A stretch of 64,000 bases of DNA from Cronobacter universalis NCTC 9529 (lineage in GTDB: Bacteria; Pseudomonadota; Gammaproteobacteria; Enterobacterales; Enterobacteriaceae). Numbering within the stretch: the first letter of the stretch is position 1; every line of letters starts with the position of its first letter. Positions 29,215 to 42,533 of this stretch are shown here, in pieces. The notes below the pieces were generated by a model, which was given only the letters and a program-made list of their open reading frames with translations, was not told the DNA's origin and did no database searches. The stretch spans positions 1,488,001 to 1,552,000 of the forward strand of contig NZ_CP012257.1 of NCBI RefSeq assembly GCF_001277175.1, written 5' to 3'. A program made the translations under genes and the position numbers.

Positions 29215-32200
29215 TTGAGCCAGGAATACACCGAAGACAAAGAAGTCACACTCACTAAATTAAGCAGCGGGCGACGACTGCTCGAAGCGCTGCTGATCCT
29301 CGTGGTGCTGTTTGCCGTCTGGCTGATGGCCGCCCTGTTAAGCTTTAACCCTTCCGATCCGAGCTGGTCACAAACGGCCTGGCATGAGCCTATCCATAAT
29401 CTGGGCGGCGCGCCGGGGGCCTGGCTTGCGGACACGCTGTTCTTTATTTTCGGCGTGATGGCCTACACCATTCCCGTGATTATGGTGGGCGGCTGCTGGT
29501 TTGCCTGGCGTCAGCGCGGCAACGAAGATTACATCGACTATTTCGCGGTAGCGCTGCGCCTTATCGGCGTGCTGGCGCTGATCCTTACTTCCTGCGGGCT
29601 GGCGGCGATTAACGCCGACGATATCTGGTATTTCGCCTCCGGCGGCGTGATTGGCAGCCTGCTCAGCACCGCGCTTCAGCCGATGCTGAACAGCAGCGGC
29701 GGCACCATTGCGCTGCTCTGCGTCTGGGCGGCAGGGCTGACGTTGTTTACCGGCTGGTCCTGGGTCAGCATCGCCGAGAAAATCGGCAGCGTCGTGCTTA
29801 CCGTACTGACGTTCGCCAGCAACCGTACCCGCCGTGACGACACCTGGCAGGATGAAGACGACTACGAGGACGATGAAGAGCACGACGAATATGAAGAGGA
29901 TGAGCGTGAGCCTCAACCCGCGAAAGGGGAATCCCGTCGCGCGCGTATTCTTCGTGGTGCTTTAGCCCGCCGCCAGCGGCTGGCGGACAAATTCAGCAAC
30001 CCTGTCGCCCGTAAAACCGACGCCGCGCTCTTTTCAGGCAAGCGTATGGATGACGCCGACGAGGTGCAATACAGCGTGCGCGGCACCCCTGCGGATGCTG
30101 ACGACGTGCTGTTCTCCGGCCATAAAGTGACCGAGCCGGACGCGTTTTATGATGAAAACGATCCGCTGCTGAACGGCCATTCTATTGCCGATCCGGCCGC
30201 CGTTGCCGCGGCCGCTACGCCGGTGGCGCCTGTCTGGGCATCCGCTCAAACGGCCATGCCGTCTGAAGCGGTAAATGTACAGGCGCCGGACGTTGCGCCT
30301 GAGATTGAATGGCATTCCGCGCCTTCGGCGCCGCAGTCGCATCCGGGCATCGCGCCGGAGCCGGATTACTACGCGCAGCCGCCAGTCGCGCAAGCGCCGC
30401 TACAGGAAGAAGAGTACTGGCAACCCGCGCCGAACAGCGCGCCGGTAGCCCCCGCTTATCAACCTGCGCAACAGCCGCAGCCCTATCAGACGCAGCAACC
30501 GCATCCTGGGGCGTATCAACAGGCACCGCACGATCCGTATGCGCAGCCGCACGCCGCACAGTATGCGCCAGACCCTTACGCGCCTGCGCCTGAACCCTAT
30601 ACCCCTGCGCCGCAGCCATCTTACGCCGCGTCGCAACCGTACGCCCCGGCACCGGCGCACGAGCCGGAGCCCGCAGCCCCGGTGGAAGAAGTGAAGCCCG
30701 CGCGTCCGCCGCTGTATCATTTCGAAGAAGTGGAAGCGCAGCGCGCCCGCGAGCGCGAACAGCTGGCCGCCTGGTATCAGCCGATTCCTGAGCCGGAAGA
30801 GCTTACCCGTAAGCCTGAGCCCGCACGGGCGCCTGAGCCTGCACCTGCGGCGCCGTCAGTCTCCGCTACCGATATAACAGGCGCCGCCGCGTCCGGCCTG
30901 AATGTGGCCGCGCAGGCGACCGCCGCCGCGGCTTCCGTGCACGGTGCGGCGCAGGCAACATCGGCGGCAGCGCAAACCGCGGGCCTGGCTTTTACGCCAG
31001 TGGCCGGCGAGGCGCCGCGTCCGCAGGTGAAAGAGGGCATTGGCCCGCAGCTGCCGCGCCCGAACCGCGTTCGTGTGCCTACGCGTCGTGAACTGGCTTC
31101 CTATGGCATTAAACTGCCTTCTCAGCGGATGGCGGAAGAACGCGCCCGCGAAGAGGCGGAGCGTCGTATGGCGCAACAGCAGCAGGGCGTTTCCGATGAA
31201 GAAGCGGATGCGATGTACCAGGATGAGCTGGCGCGTCAGTTCGCCGCGTCCCAGCAGCAGCGTTACGGTGAAGAATACCAGGCGGAGATGAGCCCGGAAG
31301 AGGAAGACGCCGCTGAGCAGGCGGAGCTGGCGCGCCAGTTTGCCGCGTCTCAGCAGCAGCGTTATTCCGCCCCGCAACCGTCTGGCGCTGCGCCATTTGC
31401 GCCGGATGAGGCAGCGTATTCTCCGACGGCGCAGGTAAACGAGAGCCCGAGCCAGCCGCTGTTCATGCCGGAGCCTGCCGCGCCACAGCCGCATCGCCCG
31501 GTATCACCGGCTGAGACGCAACACTATCAACAGCCGCCGCAACAGCCACCCGCGCATGTTGCGCCTGTGCGGCCCGCAGCGCCTGCGCAAAGCTACGCGC
31601 CGTCGCAGGCTTATACGCCGCAGCCGCAGGCACCGCAGGGTTATGCACAACCTGTTACCACGCATCAGCCTCAGGTGTCGCCGCCGCAGTACGCTGCGCC
31701 AGAGGCGGCCCACCAGCCGTATTCAGCGCCTGCGCAGTACCAGACGGAGCCTCCGGCCGCGCCTGTACAGCCTCATCAGCCTGCGGCTCCGGCATCGCCT
31801 CGCGACAGCCTGATCCACCCGCTGCTGATGCGTAACGGCGAAGAGCTGCCGAAGCATAAACCGTCAACGCCGCTGCCGTCGCTGGATCTCCTTACGTCGC
31901 CGCCTGCGGAAGTGGAGCCGGTAGATACCTTCGCCCTGGAGCAGATGGCGCGTCTGGTGGAGGCGCGTCTCGCCGATTTCCGCATTAAAGCTGATGTGGT
32001 GAACTACTCGCCAGGCCCGGTCATTACCCGTTTCGAGCTGAACCTGGCGCCGGGCGTTAAGGCCGCGCGCATTTCTAACCTGTCGCGCGATCTGGCCCGT
32101 TCGCTCTCGACCGTCGCGGTGCGCGTGGTGGAAGTGATCCCCGGCAAGCCGTATGTCGGCCTTGAGCTGCCGAACAAAAAGCGTCAGACCGTTTACCTGC

Positions 32201-33345
32201 GTGAAGTGCTCGACTGCGCGAAATTCCGTGAGAACCCGTCGCCGCTGAGCGTGGTGCTCGGTAAAGATATCGCCGGCGATCCGGTCGTGGCGGATCTTGC
32301 GAAAATGCCGCACCTGTTGGTGGCCGGTACGACCGGTTCCGGTAAATCGGTGGGCGTGAACGCCATGATCCTGAGTATGCTCTATAAAGCGACGCCGGAA
32401 GAGGTGCGCTTTATCATGATCGACCCGAAAATGCTGGAGCTGTCAGTGTATGAAGGCATTCCGCATCTCCTGACTGAAGTGGTCACCGACATGAAAGACG
32501 CCGCCAACGCGCTGCGCTGGAGCGTGAATGAGATGGAGCGCCGCTACAAGCTGATGTCGGCGCTCGGCGTGCGTAACCTCGCCGGTTACAACGAGAAGAT
32601 TGCTGAAGCTAAACGTATGGGCCGACCGATCCCGGATCCGTACTGGAAACCGGGCGACAGCATGGACGCCACCCATCCGGTGCTGGAAAAACTGCCGTAT
32701 ATCGTGGTGCTGGTCGATGAGTTCGCCGATCTGATGATGACGGTCGGTAAAAAAGTCGAAGAGCTGATCGCGCGTCTCGCGCAGAAAGCGCGTGCGGCGG
32801 GTATTCACCTGGTGCTGGCGACGCAACGCCCGTCCGTGGATGTCATCACCGGCCTGATTAAAGCCAACATTCCGACGCGTATCGCGTTTACCGTATCCAG
32901 CAAAATCGACTCGCGCACCATTCTCGATCAGGGCGGCGCGGAATCGCTGCTGGGGATGGGGGATATGCTCTACTCCGGTCCGAACTCCTCCATGCCGGTG
33001 CGTGTTCACGGCGCCTTCGTGCGTGATGAAGAAGTCCATGCCGTTGTGCAGGACTGGAAAGCGCGCGGCCGTCCGCAATATGTTGATGGGATTACCTCCG
33101 ACAGCGAAAGCGAGGGCGGCGGCGGCGGTTTTGACGGCGGCGAAGAACTGGATCCGCTGTTCGATCAGGCCGTCTCGTTCGTGGTGGAAAAACGTAAAGC
33201 GTCAATTTCCGGCGTACAGCGTCAGTTCCGCATCGGCTATAACCGCGCGGCGCGCATTATCGAACAGATGGAAATGCAGGGCATCGTCAGCGAGCAGGGC
33301 CATAACGGCAACCGCGAAGTGCTGGCGCCGCCGCCGTTCGAGTAA
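29215..33345 (+). CDS. ftsK: DNA translocase FtsK
   Basis: Essential division protein that also pumps chromosome ends to dif and activates XerCD. The product is 1376 residues (E. coli 1329). The start is TTG at 29215 ([20 protein letters not shown]) after GGAGAG. Four to five membrane helices fill about residues 20-200. A long linker (about 210-865) is rich in Pro, Gln and Ala and contains the 14-residue repeat [14 protein letters not shown] twice. The motor follows, with Walker [10 protein letters not shown] (about 1040) and Walker [13 protein letters not shown]. The C-terminal gamma winged helix ([20 protein letters not shown]) reads KOPS. The acidic stretch at about 215-240 is prominent. 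Confidence 0.97.
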   Translation: MSQEYTEDKEVTLTKLSSGRRLLEALLILVVLFAVWLMAALLSFNPSDPSWSQTAWHEPIHNLGGAPGAWLADTLFFIFGVMAYTIPVIMVGGCWFAWRQRGNEDYIDYFAVALRLIGVLALILTSCGLAAINADDIWYFASGGVIGSLLSTALQPMLNSSGGTIALLCVWAAGLTLFTGWSWVSIAEKIGSVVLTVLTFASNRTRRDDTWQDEDDYEDDEEHDEYEEDEREPQPAKGESRRARILRGALARRQRLADKFSNPVARKTDAALFSGKRMDDADEVQYSVRGTPADADDVLFSGHKVTEPDAFYDENDPLLNGHSIADPAAVAAAATPVAPVWASAQTAMPSEAVNVQAPDVAPEIEWHSAPSAPQSHPGIAPEPDYYAQPPVAQAPLQEEEYWQPAPNSAPVAPAYQPAQQPQPYQTQQPHPGAYQQAPHDPYAQPHAAQYAPDPYAPAPEPYTPAPQPSYAASQPYAPAPAHEPEPAAPVEEVKPARPPLYHFEEVEAQRAREREQLAAWYQPIPEPEELTRKPEPARAPEPAPAAPSVSATDITGAAASGLNVAAQATAAAASVHGAAQATSAAAQTAGLAFTPVAGEAPRPQVKEGIGPQLPRPNRVRVPTRRELASYGIKLPSQRMAEERAREEAERRMAQQQQGVSDEEADAMYQDELARQFAASQQQRYGEEYQAEMSPEEEDAAEQAELARQFAASQQQRYSAPQPSGAAPFAPDEAAYSPTAQVNESPSQPLFMPEPAAPQPHRPVSPAETQHYQQPPQQPPAHVAPVRPAAPAQSYAPSQAYTPQPQAPQGYAQPVTTHQPQVSPPQYAAPEAAHQPYSAPAQYQTEPPAAPVQPHQPAAPASPRDSLIHPLLMRNGEELPKHKPSTPLPSLDLLTSPPAEVEPVDTFALEQMARLVEARLADFRIKADVVNYSPGPVITRFELNLAPGVKAARISNLSRDLARSLSTVAVRVVEVIPGKPYVGLELPNKKRQTVYLREVLDCAKFRENPSPLSVVLGKDIAGDPVVADLAKMPHLLVAGTTGSGKSVGVNAMILSMLYKATPEEVRFIMIDPKMLELSVYEGIPHLLTEVVTDMKDAANALRWSVNEMERRYKLMSALGVRNLAGYNEKIAEAKRMGRPIPDPYWKPGDSMDATHPVLEKLPYIVVLVDEFADLMMTVGKKVEELIARLAQKARAAGIHLVLATQRPSVDVITGLIKANIPTRIAFTVSSKIDSRTILDQGGAESLLGMGDMLYSGPNSSMPVRVHGAFVRDEEVHAVVQDWKARGRPQYVDGITSDSESEGGGGGFDGGEELDPLFDQAVSFVVEKRKASISGVQRQFRIGYNRAARIIEQMEMQGIVSEQGHNGNREVLAPPPFE
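31225..31365 (+). repeat. Duplicated 42-bp segment within ftsK linker
   Basis: Bases 31225-31266 and 31324-31365 both encode [14 protein letters not shown], with several synonymous differences. The spacing is 99 bases, in frame. E. coli FtsK has a similar pair (ELARQFAQTQQQRY), so the repeat is old and probably under selection. Confidence 0.8.
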
Positions 33346-33534
33346 CCGTTCTTTTCCCTGCGCGCGCGTCATCTGGCAGCGTGCGCAGGGCGTCACGCTC
33401 ATCATGATTCTGAAAAGATGGGTAAATTACCAAAAAATCAGGTTTTTCTTCTGTCGAAAATGTCAGCCTTATGGCTACAGTTAGGGACAGTAAGCGATCC
33501 CGTACCGGGGTCGGTCGTATTCTGAGGGATAACA

Positions 33535-34149
33535 ATGAAAAAAATCGCCGTTACCTGTGCTTTGCTTTCCGCGTTTGCCGTATCGTCCGTCTGGGCGGAT
33601 GCCGCAGGCGATTTGAAAAGCCGCCTTGATAAAGTCAGCAGCTTCCACGCCAGCTTCACCCAGAAAGTGACCGATGGCAGCGGGGCCGCCGTTCAGGAAG
33701 GCCAGGGCGATCTGTGGGTCAAACGTCCGAATCTTTTCAACTGGCATATGACGCAGCCGGATGAAAGCGTGCTGATTTCCGATGGCAAAACGCTGTGGTT
33801 CTACAACCCGTTTGTAGAGCAGGCGAGCGCCACCTGGCTGAAAGACGCCACCAGCAATACGCCGTTTATGCTGATTGCGCGTAATCAGAGCAGCGACTGG
33901 CAGCAGTACAACATTAAACAGAACGGCGATGATTTCGTGCTGACGCCGAAAGCCAGCAGCGGCAACCTGAAGCAGTTCACCATCAACGTGAGCCGCGATG
34001 GCACCATTAATCAGTTCAGCGCCGTTGAGCAGGACGATCAGCGCAGTAACTATCAGCTTAAATCCCAGCAGAATGGCGCGGTGGATATGAGCAAATTTAC
34101 CTTTACGCCGCCGCAGGGCGTAACGGTGGACGACCAGCGTAATAAGTAA
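33535..34149 (+). CDS. lolA: Outer-membrane lipoprotein carrier LolA
   Basis: Periplasmic chaperone that carries lipoproteins from LolCDE to LolB. The 204 residues (E. coli 203) start with the signal peptide [21 protein letters not shown], cleaved before DAAGDL. The rest is the unclosed beta-barrel of the LolA family, with [18 protein letters not shown] near residues 62-79. A GAGGGATAACA ribosome site precedes the ATG. It lies between ftsK and rarA as in E. coli. Confidence 0.96.
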   Translation: MKKIAVTCALLSAFAVSSVWADAAGDLKSRLDKVSSFHASFTQKVTDGSGAAVQEGQGDLWVKRPNLFNWHMTQPDESVLISDGKTLWFYNPFVEQASATWLKDATSNTPFMLIARNQSSDWQQYNIKQNGDDFVLTPKASSGNLKQFTINVSRDGTINQFSAVEQDDQRSNYQLKSQQNGAVDMSKFTFTPPQGVTVDDQRNK

Positions 34150-34161
34150 GTAGAGGTCCGG

Positions 34162-35505
34162 GTGGGCAATCTTTCGCTCGATTTTTCCGAAAACACCTTT
34201 CAGCCTCTGGCCGCGCGTATGCGGCCAGAAAATCTGGCGCAGTATATCGGGCAGCAGCATCTGCTGGCGCCCGGTAAGCCGCTGCCCCGCGCTATCGAGG
34301 CAGGGCATCTGCACTCCATGATCCTCTGGGGCCCGCCGGGCACCGGGAAAACCACGCTTGCCGAAGTCATCGGGCGTTACGCGAATGCTGATGTGGAACG
34401 TATTTCGGCGGTGACATCCGGCGTGAAAGAGATTCGTGAAGCCATTGAGCGCGCCCGCCAGAACCGCAATGCGGGTCGCCGCACGATTTTGTTCGTCGAC
34501 GAAGTGCATCGCTTTAACAAAAGCCAGCAGGACGCCTTCCTGCCGCACATCGAAGACGGCACCATTACGTTTATCGGCGCGACCACGGAAAATCCGTCGT
34601 TTGAGCTGAACTCGGCGCTGCTTTCCCGCGCGCGCGTCTATCTGCTGAAATCCCTGACGGTGGAAGATATCGAACAGGTGCTGACGCAGGCGATGAACGA
34701 CCGGGAGCGCGGCTACGGCGGCCAGGATATCGTATTACCGGATGCAACCCGGCTCGCCATCGCGGAGCTGGTCAACGGCGATGCGCGCCGCGCGCTTAAT
34801 ACGCTGGAAATGATGGCCGATATGGCGCCGACCGATGACAACGGCAAACGGGTGCTGAAACCCGAACTGCTGACGGAAATCGCTGGCGAGCGCAGCGCCC
34901 GCTTTGATAATAAAGGCGACCGTTTTTACGATTTGATTTCCGCGCTGCATAAGTCGGTGCGCGGCTCCGCACCCGATGCGGCGCTCTACTGGTACGCGCG
35001 TATTATCAGCGCGGGCGGCGATCCGCTGTATGTCGCCCGGCGCTGTCTGGCGATCGCCTCGGAAGATGTCGGCAATGCCGATCCGCGCGCCATGCAGGTA
35101 GCGATTTCCGCGTGGGACTGCTTTACGCGCGTCGGCCCGGCGGAAGGCGAAAGGGCGATTGCCCAGGCGATTGTCTATCTCGCCTGCGCGCCGAAGAGCA
35201 ACGCGGTCTATACCGCCTTCAAGGCGGCGCTGAAAGACGCGCGCGACCGCCCGGATTACGACGTACCGGAACATCTGCGCAACGCCCCGACGAAGCTCAT
35301 GAAGGAAATGGGTTACGGACAGGAGTACCGTTATGCGCATGACGAACCCAACGCCTACGCGGCTGGCGAAGACTACTTCCCCGCGGAAATGGCACAAACG
35401 CGCTACTATCACCCCACCAACAGAGGTCTTGAAGGCAAGATTGGCGAAAAGCTAGCCTGGCTTGCTGAGCAGGATCAGAAAAGCCCCACAAAACGCTACC
35501 GCTAA
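34162..35505 (+). CDS. rarA: Replication-associated recombination protein RarA (MgsA)
   Basis: AAA+ ATPase related to clamp loaders that acts at stalled forks and interacts with SSB. The 447 residues match E. coli. The start is GTG at 34162 ([20 protein letters not shown]) after AGAGGTCC. Walker A is GPPGTGKTT (about 57-65), Walker [10 protein letters not shown] (about 111), sensor 1 GATTENPSF. The C-terminal tetramerisation part carries [15 protein letters not shown]. It starts 12 bases after lolA, so they are likely cotranscribed. Confidence 0.96.
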   Translation: MGNLSLDFSENTFQPLAARMRPENLAQYIGQQHLLAPGKPLPRAIEAGHLHSMILWGPPGTGKTTLAEVIGRYANADVERISAVTSGVKEIREAIERARQNRNAGRRTILFVDEVHRFNKSQQDAFLPHIEDGTITFIGATTENPSFELNSALLSRARVYLLKSLTVEDIEQVLTQAMNDRERGYGGQDIVLPDATRLAIAELVNGDARRALNTLEMMADMAPTDDNGKRVLKPELLTEIAGERSARFDNKGDRFYDLISALHKSVRGSAPDAALYWYARIISAGGDPLYVARRCLAIASEDVGNADPRAMQVAISAWDCFTRVGPAEGERAIAQAIVYLACAPKSNAVYTAFKAALKDARDRPDYDVPEHLRNAPTKLMKEMGYGQEYRYAHDEPNAYAAGEDYFPAEMAQTRYYHPTNRGLEGKIGEKLAWLAEQDQKSPTKRYR

Positions 35506-35513
35506 CGCGATCG

Positions 35514-36894
<1,381 letters not shown>

Positions 36895-36914
36895 GGTGAA
36901 TGGCCCGTTCTTTT

Positions 36915-36938
36915 AAAAGCGCCTGCGGGCGCTTTTTT
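36915..36938 (+). terminator. Terminator after serS
   Basis: AAAAGCGCC (36915-36923) / GGCGCTTTT (36928-36936) with loop TGCG, followed by more T. It lies 20 bases beyond the serS stop. Confidence 0.88.
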
Positions 36939-37191
36939 CGTTTTTACCCCGCCTGTTTTTTTAGCAGAATTATTGATAAATTTTTTCATCGATATCCGCG
37001 CAGTATTATTCAGCTAAATTATTATTTTTAATAGATAAAGATAAGTAAAACGCGTCAGTGCCGTAACGGATAAATGAACGCTGTTCATCGACAGCCTGTT
37101 TCAGCCAGAAAAGGCGATTTCTGGCAGATTGACTTTGCCGCGGCTGGTGGCATGATGCGCACGAATTCTTACCTTCCTCACGGTTTTATCC

Positions 37192-38340
37192 ATGTCTATC
37201 TATACCCGGCCAGTGCTGCTTTTGCTCTGTGGCCTGCTTCTGTTGACCCTGGCGATAGCGGTGTTAAATACGCTCGTACCGCTGTGGCTTGCCCATGACA
37301 ATCTGCCGACCTGGCAGGTCGGTATGGTCGGTTCATCCTATTTTACCGGCAACCTGCTGGGCACGTTGATTACCGGGGCGCTTATCAAGCGCTATGGATT
37401 TAACCGCAGCTACTATCTCGCCTCGCTGATTTTCGCCGCTGGCTGCGCCGGGCTTGGCGTGACGCTCGGTTTCTGGAGCTGGCTGGCGTGGCGCTTTATC
37501 GCCGGTGTCGGCTGCGCCATGATTTGGGTGGTCGTGGAAAGCGCGCTCATGTGCAGCGGTACGGCACGCAACCGCGGGCGCCTGCTGGCGGCGTATATGA
37601 TGGTTTACTATCTTGGCACGGTTGCGGGCCAGTTGATGGTCAGTAAACTGCCGACCGACCTGATGAGCGTTCTGCCGTGGGTCACCGGCATGGTGATGGC
37701 GGCCATTCTGCCGCTGCTCTTTACTCGTATCGTTAACAGCAGTAGCGAGCATCAGGAAAAAACGCACGTCTGGCCGATGTTTAAGCTGCGTCAGGCGCGT
37801 CTCGGCGTTAACGGCTGTATTATCTCTGGCATTGTGCTGGGCTCGCTGTATGGCCTGATGCCGCTGTATCTCAACCATCAGGGCGTGAGCGACGCCGGGA
37901 TTGGCTTCTGGATGGCGGTGATGGTGAGCGCCGGGATTATCGGCCAGTGGCCAATTGGTAAGCTGGCTGACCGCTTCGGGCGTTTGCTGGTGCTGCGCGT
38001 GCAGGTGTTTGTCGTGATTGTGGGCTGTATGGCGATGCTGGCGCAGGCCGCGATGGCGCCTGCGCTGTTTGTGCTGGGGGCCGCCGGTTTTACGCTTTAT
38101 CCGGTTGCGATGGCCTGGGCCTGCGAGAAAGTCGAGCACCATCAGCTGGTGGCGATGAATCAGGCGCTGCTGCTGAGCTATACCATCGGCAGCCTGTTGG
38201 GGCCTACGTTCACGGCGATGCTGATGCAGAGCTATTCAGACAGCCTTCTGTTCGTGATGATTGCCAGCGTGTCTTTTGTCTATCTGATGATGCTGATGCG
38301 CAAAGCCGGGCATCATCCTACGCCGGTGGCACACGCCTGA
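37192..38340 (+). CDS. ycaD: YcaD, major facilitator superfamily transporter
   Basis: Predicted inner-membrane MFS protein of 382 residues, the length of E. coli YcaD; substrate unknown. About twelve hydrophobic helices are visible. The loop 2-3 motif A appears as [13 protein letters not shown] (about 63-75). The second-half equivalent [14 protein letters not shown] lies near 259-272. [20 protein letters not shown] begins the first helix. In K-12 dmsABC and ycaC lie between serS and ycaD; here only 297 bases without an evident gene separate them. Confidence 0.9.
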   Translation: MSIYTRPVLLLLCGLLLLTLAIAVLNTLVPLWLAHDNLPTWQVGMVGSSYFTGNLLGTLITGALIKRYGFNRSYYLASLIFAAGCAGLGVTLGFWSWLAWRFIAGVGCAMIWVVVESALMCSGTARNRGRLLAAYMMVYYLGTVAGQLMVSKLPTDLMSVLPWVTGMVMAAILPLLFTRIVNSSSEHQEKTHVWPMFKLRQARLGVNGCIISGIVLGSLYGLMPLYLNHQGVSDAGIGFWMAVMVSAGIIGQWPIGKLADRFGRLLVLRVQVFVVIVGCMAMLAQAAMAPALFVLGAAGFTLYPVAMAWACEKVEHHQLVAMNQALLLSYTIGSLLGPTFTAMLMQSYSDSLLFVMIASVSFVYLMMLMRKAGHHPTPVAHA

Positions 38341-38346
38341 TAACAA

Positions 38347-38376
38347 AACGCCCGCATGATGCGGGCGTTGTTTTTA
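38347..38376. terminator. Bidirectional terminator between ycaD and pflA
   Basis: AACGCCCGCA (38347-38356) / TGCGGGCGTT (38360-38369) form a 10-bp stem with loop TGA. GTTTTT follows on the plus strand and TTTTG on the minus strand, serving both convergent genes. Confidence 0.88.
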
Positions 38377-39114
38377 GTACATCACTTTGTGGCCGTACTG
38401 CTCAAGGATCCCTTTGACGCGCTCCATCGTTTCCTTTTTCGGTGGTTTCACGCCATCAAGCTTATATTCTTCACCCATCGCCACCCATTTATGTTTACCC
38501 AGCTCATGATAGGGCAGAAGCTCAATTTTCTCGACGTTGCCCATATCACGGGTAAATTCGCCCAGGCGATGTGCGGAATCATCATCATCAGACCAGCCAG
38601 GAACGACGACATAGCGGATCCAGGTTTTGATGCCTTTGGCTGAAATATATTTGGCGAACTCCAGCGTGCGGTGGTTGGATACGCCGACCAGATTCTGGTG
38701 GATGTCATCGTTCATCTGCTTGAGATCGAGCATCACCAGATCGGTGACTTCCAGCAGCTCATCGATCACCGGATCGTAGCGACGCACGAAACCGTTGGTA
38801 TCAAGGCAGGTGTGAATGCCTTCTTTCTTACAGGCGCGGAACCAGTCACGCACGAACTCCGCTTGCAGTATCGCTTCGCCGCCGGACGCCGTCACGCCGC
38901 CGCCGGATGCATTCATAAAATGCCGGTAGGTCACCACCTCTTTCATCAGCTCTTCAACCGTGATCTCTTTGCCGCCATGCGTGTCCCAGGTGTCGCGGTT
39001 ATGGCAATAGAGGCAGCGCATCAGGCAGCCCTGAAAGAAGGTGATAAAGCGGATCCCCGGCCCGTCGACGGTGCCACAGGATTCGTAGGAGTGAATGCGA
39101 CCAATAACTGACAT
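38374..39114 (-). CDS. pflA: Pyruvate formate-lyase activating enzyme PflA
   Basis: Radical SAM enzyme that installs the glycyl radical on PflB under anaerobic conditions. The ATG at 39114 ([20 protein letters not shown]) gives 246 residues as in E. coli. The [4Fe-4S] motif CLMRCLYC (Cys residues at about 30, 34, 37) is of the CxxxCxxC type. SAM-contact segments include [11 protein letters not shown] (about 79). It lies 195 bases after pflB, separated from it by a terminator, so it probably has its own promoter or depends on partial readthrough. Confidence 0.96.
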   Translation of the reverse strand: MSVIGRIHSYESCGTVDGPGIRFITFFQGCLMRCLYCHNRDTWDTHGGKEITVEELMKEVVTYRHFMNASGGGVTASGGEAILQAEFVRDWFRACKKEGIHTCLDTNGFVRRYDPVIDELLEVTDLVMLDLKQMNDDIHQNLVGVSNHRTLEFAKYISAKGIKTWIRYVVVPGWSDDDDSAHRLGEFTRDMGNVEKIELLPYHELGKHKWVAMGEEYKLDGVKPPKKETMERVKGILEQYGHKVMY

Positions 39115-39251
39115 TGCGGTGTTATCTCCAGTTCTGGCCCGAAACAACGGGGCCGGGTGAGCGCGGTCTGTGCCGCGTCGAGTCTTTTTTGCGAGATAAC
39201 TGAAGTATAGTCAGTCGCCTTGCAGAAAAGGCTCATACCGGGGTGGGTTAT

Positions 39252-39283
39252 AAGAAAGGCCCCACAAACGTGGAGCCTTCATT
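39252..39283 (-). terminator. Terminator downstream of pflB
   Basis: On the minus strand AAGGCTCCAC pairs with GTGGGGCCTT around loop GTTTG-type sequence, with one G-T pair, followed by TCTTAT. It lies in the pflB-pflA gap and may set the lower level of pflA. Confidence 0.72.
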
Positions 39284-39309
39284 TTACGCATTTTCAGTCA
39301 GAGCGGGTA

Positions 39310-41592
39310 TTACATTGTCTGAGTGAAAGTACGGGTGATGACGTCCTGCTGCTGTTCTTTGGTCAGCGAGTTGAAGCGTACCGCGTAGCCAGACACGCGA
39401 ATGGTCAGCTGCGGATATTTCTCAGGATGTTCCATCGCATCCAGCAGCATTTCACGGTTCATGACGTTCACGTTCAGGTGCTGACCGCCTTCGATGGACG
39501 CTTCATGATGGAAGTAACCATCCATCAGGCCCGCCAGGTTGGTTTTACGCACTTCGTCGTCTTTACCCAGCGCGTTCGGCACGATAGAGAAGGTGTAAGA
39601 GATACCATCTTTCGCGTAGGCGAACGGCAGTTTAGCGACGGAGGTCAGAGAAGCGACAGCGCCTTTCTGGTCGCGGCCGTGCATCGGGTTCGCACCCGGA
39701 CCGAACGGTGCGCCAGCGCGACGACCATCCGGGGTGTTACCGGTTTTCTTACCATAAACCACGTTAGAGGTAATGGTCAGCACGGACTGGGTCGGGATAG
39801 CGTTGCGGTAGGTTTTCAGCTGCTGAATTTTCTTCATGAAGCGTTCAACCAGGTCAACCGCCAGGTCATCCACGCGAGCGTCGTTGTTACCGAACTGCGG
39901 GTATTCGCCTTCGATTTCGAAGTCGATGGCCAGACCGTCTTCATCGCGAATCGGTTTCACTTTCGCGTATTTAATGGCGGACAGGGAGTCGGCCGCAACG
40001 GACAGACCTGCGATACCACACGCCATGGTGCGGATAACGTCGCGATCGTGCAGCGCCATCAGCGAAGCTTCGTAGCTGTATTTATCATGCATGTAGTGGA
40101 TGATGTTCAGGGCGGTGACGTACTGTTTCGCCAGCCAGTCCATGAAGTGATCCATACGTTCCATGACTTCGTCGAAGTTCAGCAGATCGCCTTTGATCGG
40201 TTCAGATTTCGGGCCTACCTGCATTTTCAGTTTTTCATCAACGCCGCCGTTGATAGCGTACAGCATGGTTTTCGCGAGGTTAGCGCGAGCGCCGAAGAAC
40301 TGCATTTGCTTACCAACCACCATCGGGCTTACGCAGCACGCGATAGCGTAGTCGTCGTTGTTGAAGTCCGGACGCATCAGGTCATCGTTCTCGTACTGCA
40401 GAGAAGAGGTGTCGATGGAAACTTTCGCCGCGAATTTTTTGAAGTTCAGCGGCAGTTTTTCGGACCACAGGATAGTGATGTTCGGCTCCGGAGACGGCCC
40501 CATGGTGTACAGGGTGTTCAGGAAGCGGAAGCTGTTTTTAGTCACCAGCGTACGGCCGTCAACGCCCATACCGCCAACGGATTCGGTCGCCCAAATCGGG
40601 TCGCCGGAGAACAGCTCATCATATTCCGGCGTACGCAGGAAGCGCACCATACGCAGTTTCATGACCAGGTGGTCGATCAGTTCCTGGGCTTCCTGCTCGT
40701 TGAGTTTGCCGGCTTTCAGGTCGCGTTCGATGTACACGTCAAGGAACGTGGAGACGCGGCCGAAGGACATGGCAGCGCCGTTCTGGGATTTCACCGCAGC
40801 CAGGTAGCCGAAGTAAGTCCACTGTACGGCTTCCTGCGCGTTAGTCGCCGGACCAGAAATATCGCAGCCATATTTCGCTGCCATCTCTTTGATCTGACCC
40901 AGCGCGCGGTGCTGTTCAGCAATCTCTTCGCGCAGACGAATAGTCGCTTCCAGGTTTACGCCGTTTTCCAGATCCTGCTGCAGAGAGACAAACTGCGCAT
41001 ATTTGTCTTTCATCAGGAAGTCGATACCGTACAGCGCAACGCGGCGGTAGTCGCCGATGATACGGCCACGGCCGTAAGCATCCGGCAGACCGGTCAGCAC
41101 GCCGGATTTACGGCAGTTCAGGATGTCTTTGGTGTAAACGTCGAATACGCCCTGGTTATGGGTTTTACGGTATTCTGTGAAGATTTTTTTCAGTTGCGGA
41201 TCCAGTTCGCGGTTATACGCTTTGCAGGAACCTTCAACCATTTTGATGCCGCCAAACGGGATAATGGCGCGTTTCAGCGGAGCTTCAGTCTGCAGGCCAA
41301 CAATTTTCTCAAGAGATTTGTTGATATAACCTGCGTCATGCGAGGTGATGGTGGACGCCACGGAAGTGTCGAAGTCTACTGGCGCATGAGTGCGGTTCTC
41401 CAGTTTGACGCCTTCCATAACTTTGTCCCACAGGGTAGTGGTGGCTTCAGTTGCGCCAGCCAGGAAGGATTCGTCACCCTCGTATGGCGTGTAGTTTTTC
41501 TGGATAAAGTCGCGGACGTTGACTTCATTCTGCCAGTCGCCTTTCGCAAAACCTTCCCAGGCTGTGGCTAACTTTTCATTAAGCTCGGACAT
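39310..41592 (-). CDS. pflB: Formate acetyltransferase PflB (pyruvate formate-lyase)
   Basis: Glycyl-radical enzyme converting pyruvate and CoA to acetyl-CoA and formate in fermentation. It has 760 residues like E. coli PflB. The catalytic Cys pair is in [14 protein letters not shown] (about 413-426). The radical Gly lies in [13 protein letters not shown] near residue 734. The C-terminus FTQTM is also conserved. Codon use is very biased, as expected for an abundant enzyme. It lies 51 bases after focA, in the focA-pflB operon. Confidence 0.98.
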   Translation of the reverse strand: MSELNEKLATAWEGFAKGDWQNEVNVRDFIQKNYTPYEGDESFLAGATEATTTLWDKVMEGVKLENRTHAPVDFDTSVASTITSHDAGYINKSLEKIVGLQTEAPLKRAIIPFGGIKMVEGSCKAYNRELDPQLKKIFTEYRKTHNQGVFDVYTKDILNCRKSGVLTGLPDAYGRGRIIGDYRRVALYGIDFLMKDKYAQFVSLQQDLENGVNLEATIRLREEIAEQHRALGQIKEMAAKYGCDISGPATNAQEAVQWTYFGYLAAVKSQNGAAMSFGRVSTFLDVYIERDLKAGKLNEQEAQELIDHLVMKLRMVRFLRTPEYDELFSGDPIWATESVGGMGVDGRTLVTKNSFRFLNTLYTMGPSPEPNITILWSEKLPLNFKKFAAKVSIDTSSLQYENDDLMRPDFNNDDYAIACCVSPMVVGKQMQFFGARANLAKTMLYAINGGVDEKLKMQVGPKSEPIKGDLLNFDEVMERMDHFMDWLAKQYVTALNIIHYMHDKYSYEASLMALHDRDVIRTMACGIAGLSVAADSLSAIKYAKVKPIRDEDGLAIDFEIEGEYPQFGNNDARVDDLAVDLVERFMKKIQQLKTYRNAIPTQSVLTITSNVVYGKKTGNTPDGRRAGAPFGPGANPMHGRDQKGAVASLTSVAKLPFAYAKDGISYTFSIVPNALGKDDEVRKTNLAGLMDGYFHHEASIEGGQHLNVNVMNREMLLDAMEHPEKYPQLTIRVSGYAVRFNSLTKEQQQDVITRTFTQTM

Positions 41593-41643
41593 GTAACACC
41601 TACCTTCTTAAGTGGATTTTTTATTTACTGCCTGGAACAACTA

Positions 41644-42501
41644 TCAGCGATGGTCGTCGCCACGCAGGTAAATGACCCAGTATGTCAATCCGACAAGTAA
41701 CCCCCCACCGATAATATTACCAATCGTTACCGGTATCAGGTTATCGATGATGAAATTCATCACGGTCAGATGAGAAAATTGGTCTGGCGAAGCGTGGATC
41801 GCGCTCCAGAACTCCGGGCTGCCAAAGTGACGAATCACTATCCCCATCGGGATCATAAACATGTTGGCGATACTGTGTTCGAAACCGCTGGCCACAAACA
41901 TGCCGACCGGCAGAATCATAATAAAGGCCTTATCGATAAGGCTGCGTCCTGAGTAACTCATCCAGACGGCCAGACAGACCATCAGGTTAGCCAGGATGCC
42001 GAGGCAAACCGCCTCAATAAAGGTATGTTCAACTTTATGCGACGCGGTCTGGAGGACATTAAGCCCCCAGCCGCCATTGGCGGTCATATACTCGCCAGAA
42101 AGCCACATCAGTAAAACAAAGAGCAGAGCGCCTATCAGGTTGCCGATATAAACATTCACCCAGTTACGCGTCAGTTGACCCCAGGTGATGCGACCGCTGG
42201 CTTTAGCGACCACAATCAGCACCGTTGAGGTAAAAAGATCGGCGCCGCAAATGACGCAAAGAATCAGGCCGAGTGAGAAACAGATACCGCCAATCAGTTT
42301 GGTAATGCCGAAAGGCATCGCGGCAGCGCCGGTGGTGGCGGTGATATAGAAAACGAAAGCAATAGAGATAAATACGCCAGCCGTAATTGCCAGATAAAAC
42401 GTCTTTAACGGATGTTTCGTGGCTTTGTAAACACCCGCTTCTTCGGCGACTTTGGCCATAGCAGCGGGGAGTAAGGAGTCAAAAGGGTTGTCAGCTTTCA
42501 C
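41644..42501 (-). CDS. focA: Formate channel FocA
   Basis: Pentameric formate/nitrite-family channel in the inner membrane. The start is GTG at 42501 (read as MKADNPFDSLLPAAMAKVAE), giving 285 residues as in E. coli. Six membrane helices are visible. The gating His of the family is probably in the SGFEHSIANMFMIPMG segment (about 205-220), and the Thr-gated slot in CGADLFTSTVLIVVAK (about 84-99). It is the first gene of focA-pflB and carries an FNR-type promoter. Confidence 0.96.
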   Translation of the reverse strand: MKADNPFDSLLPAAMAKVAEEAGVYKATKHPLKTFYLAITAGVFISIAFVFYITATTGAAAMPFGITKLIGGICFSLGLILCVICGADLFTSTVLIVVAKASGRITWGQLTRNWVNVYIGNLIGALLFVLLMWLSGEYMTANGGWGLNVLQTASHKVEHTFIEAVCLGILANLMVCLAVWMSYSGRSLIDKAFIMILPVGMFVASGFEHSIANMFMIPMGIVIRHFGSPEFWSAIHASPDQFSHLTVMNFIIDNLIPVTIGNIIGGGLLVGLTYWVIYLRGDDHR

Positions 42502-42533
42502 ACTAACTCTCTCTTTATTTATTCGGCGAGTTG

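Noticed and set aside
39220..41571. A very long open frame antisense to pflB
   Set aside because: It mirrors the codon bias of pflB, is rich in Val/His/Arg/Phe with no domain pattern, and lacks a ribosome site. The same applies to long antisense frames over poxB, clpA, trxB, ftsK and cydD.
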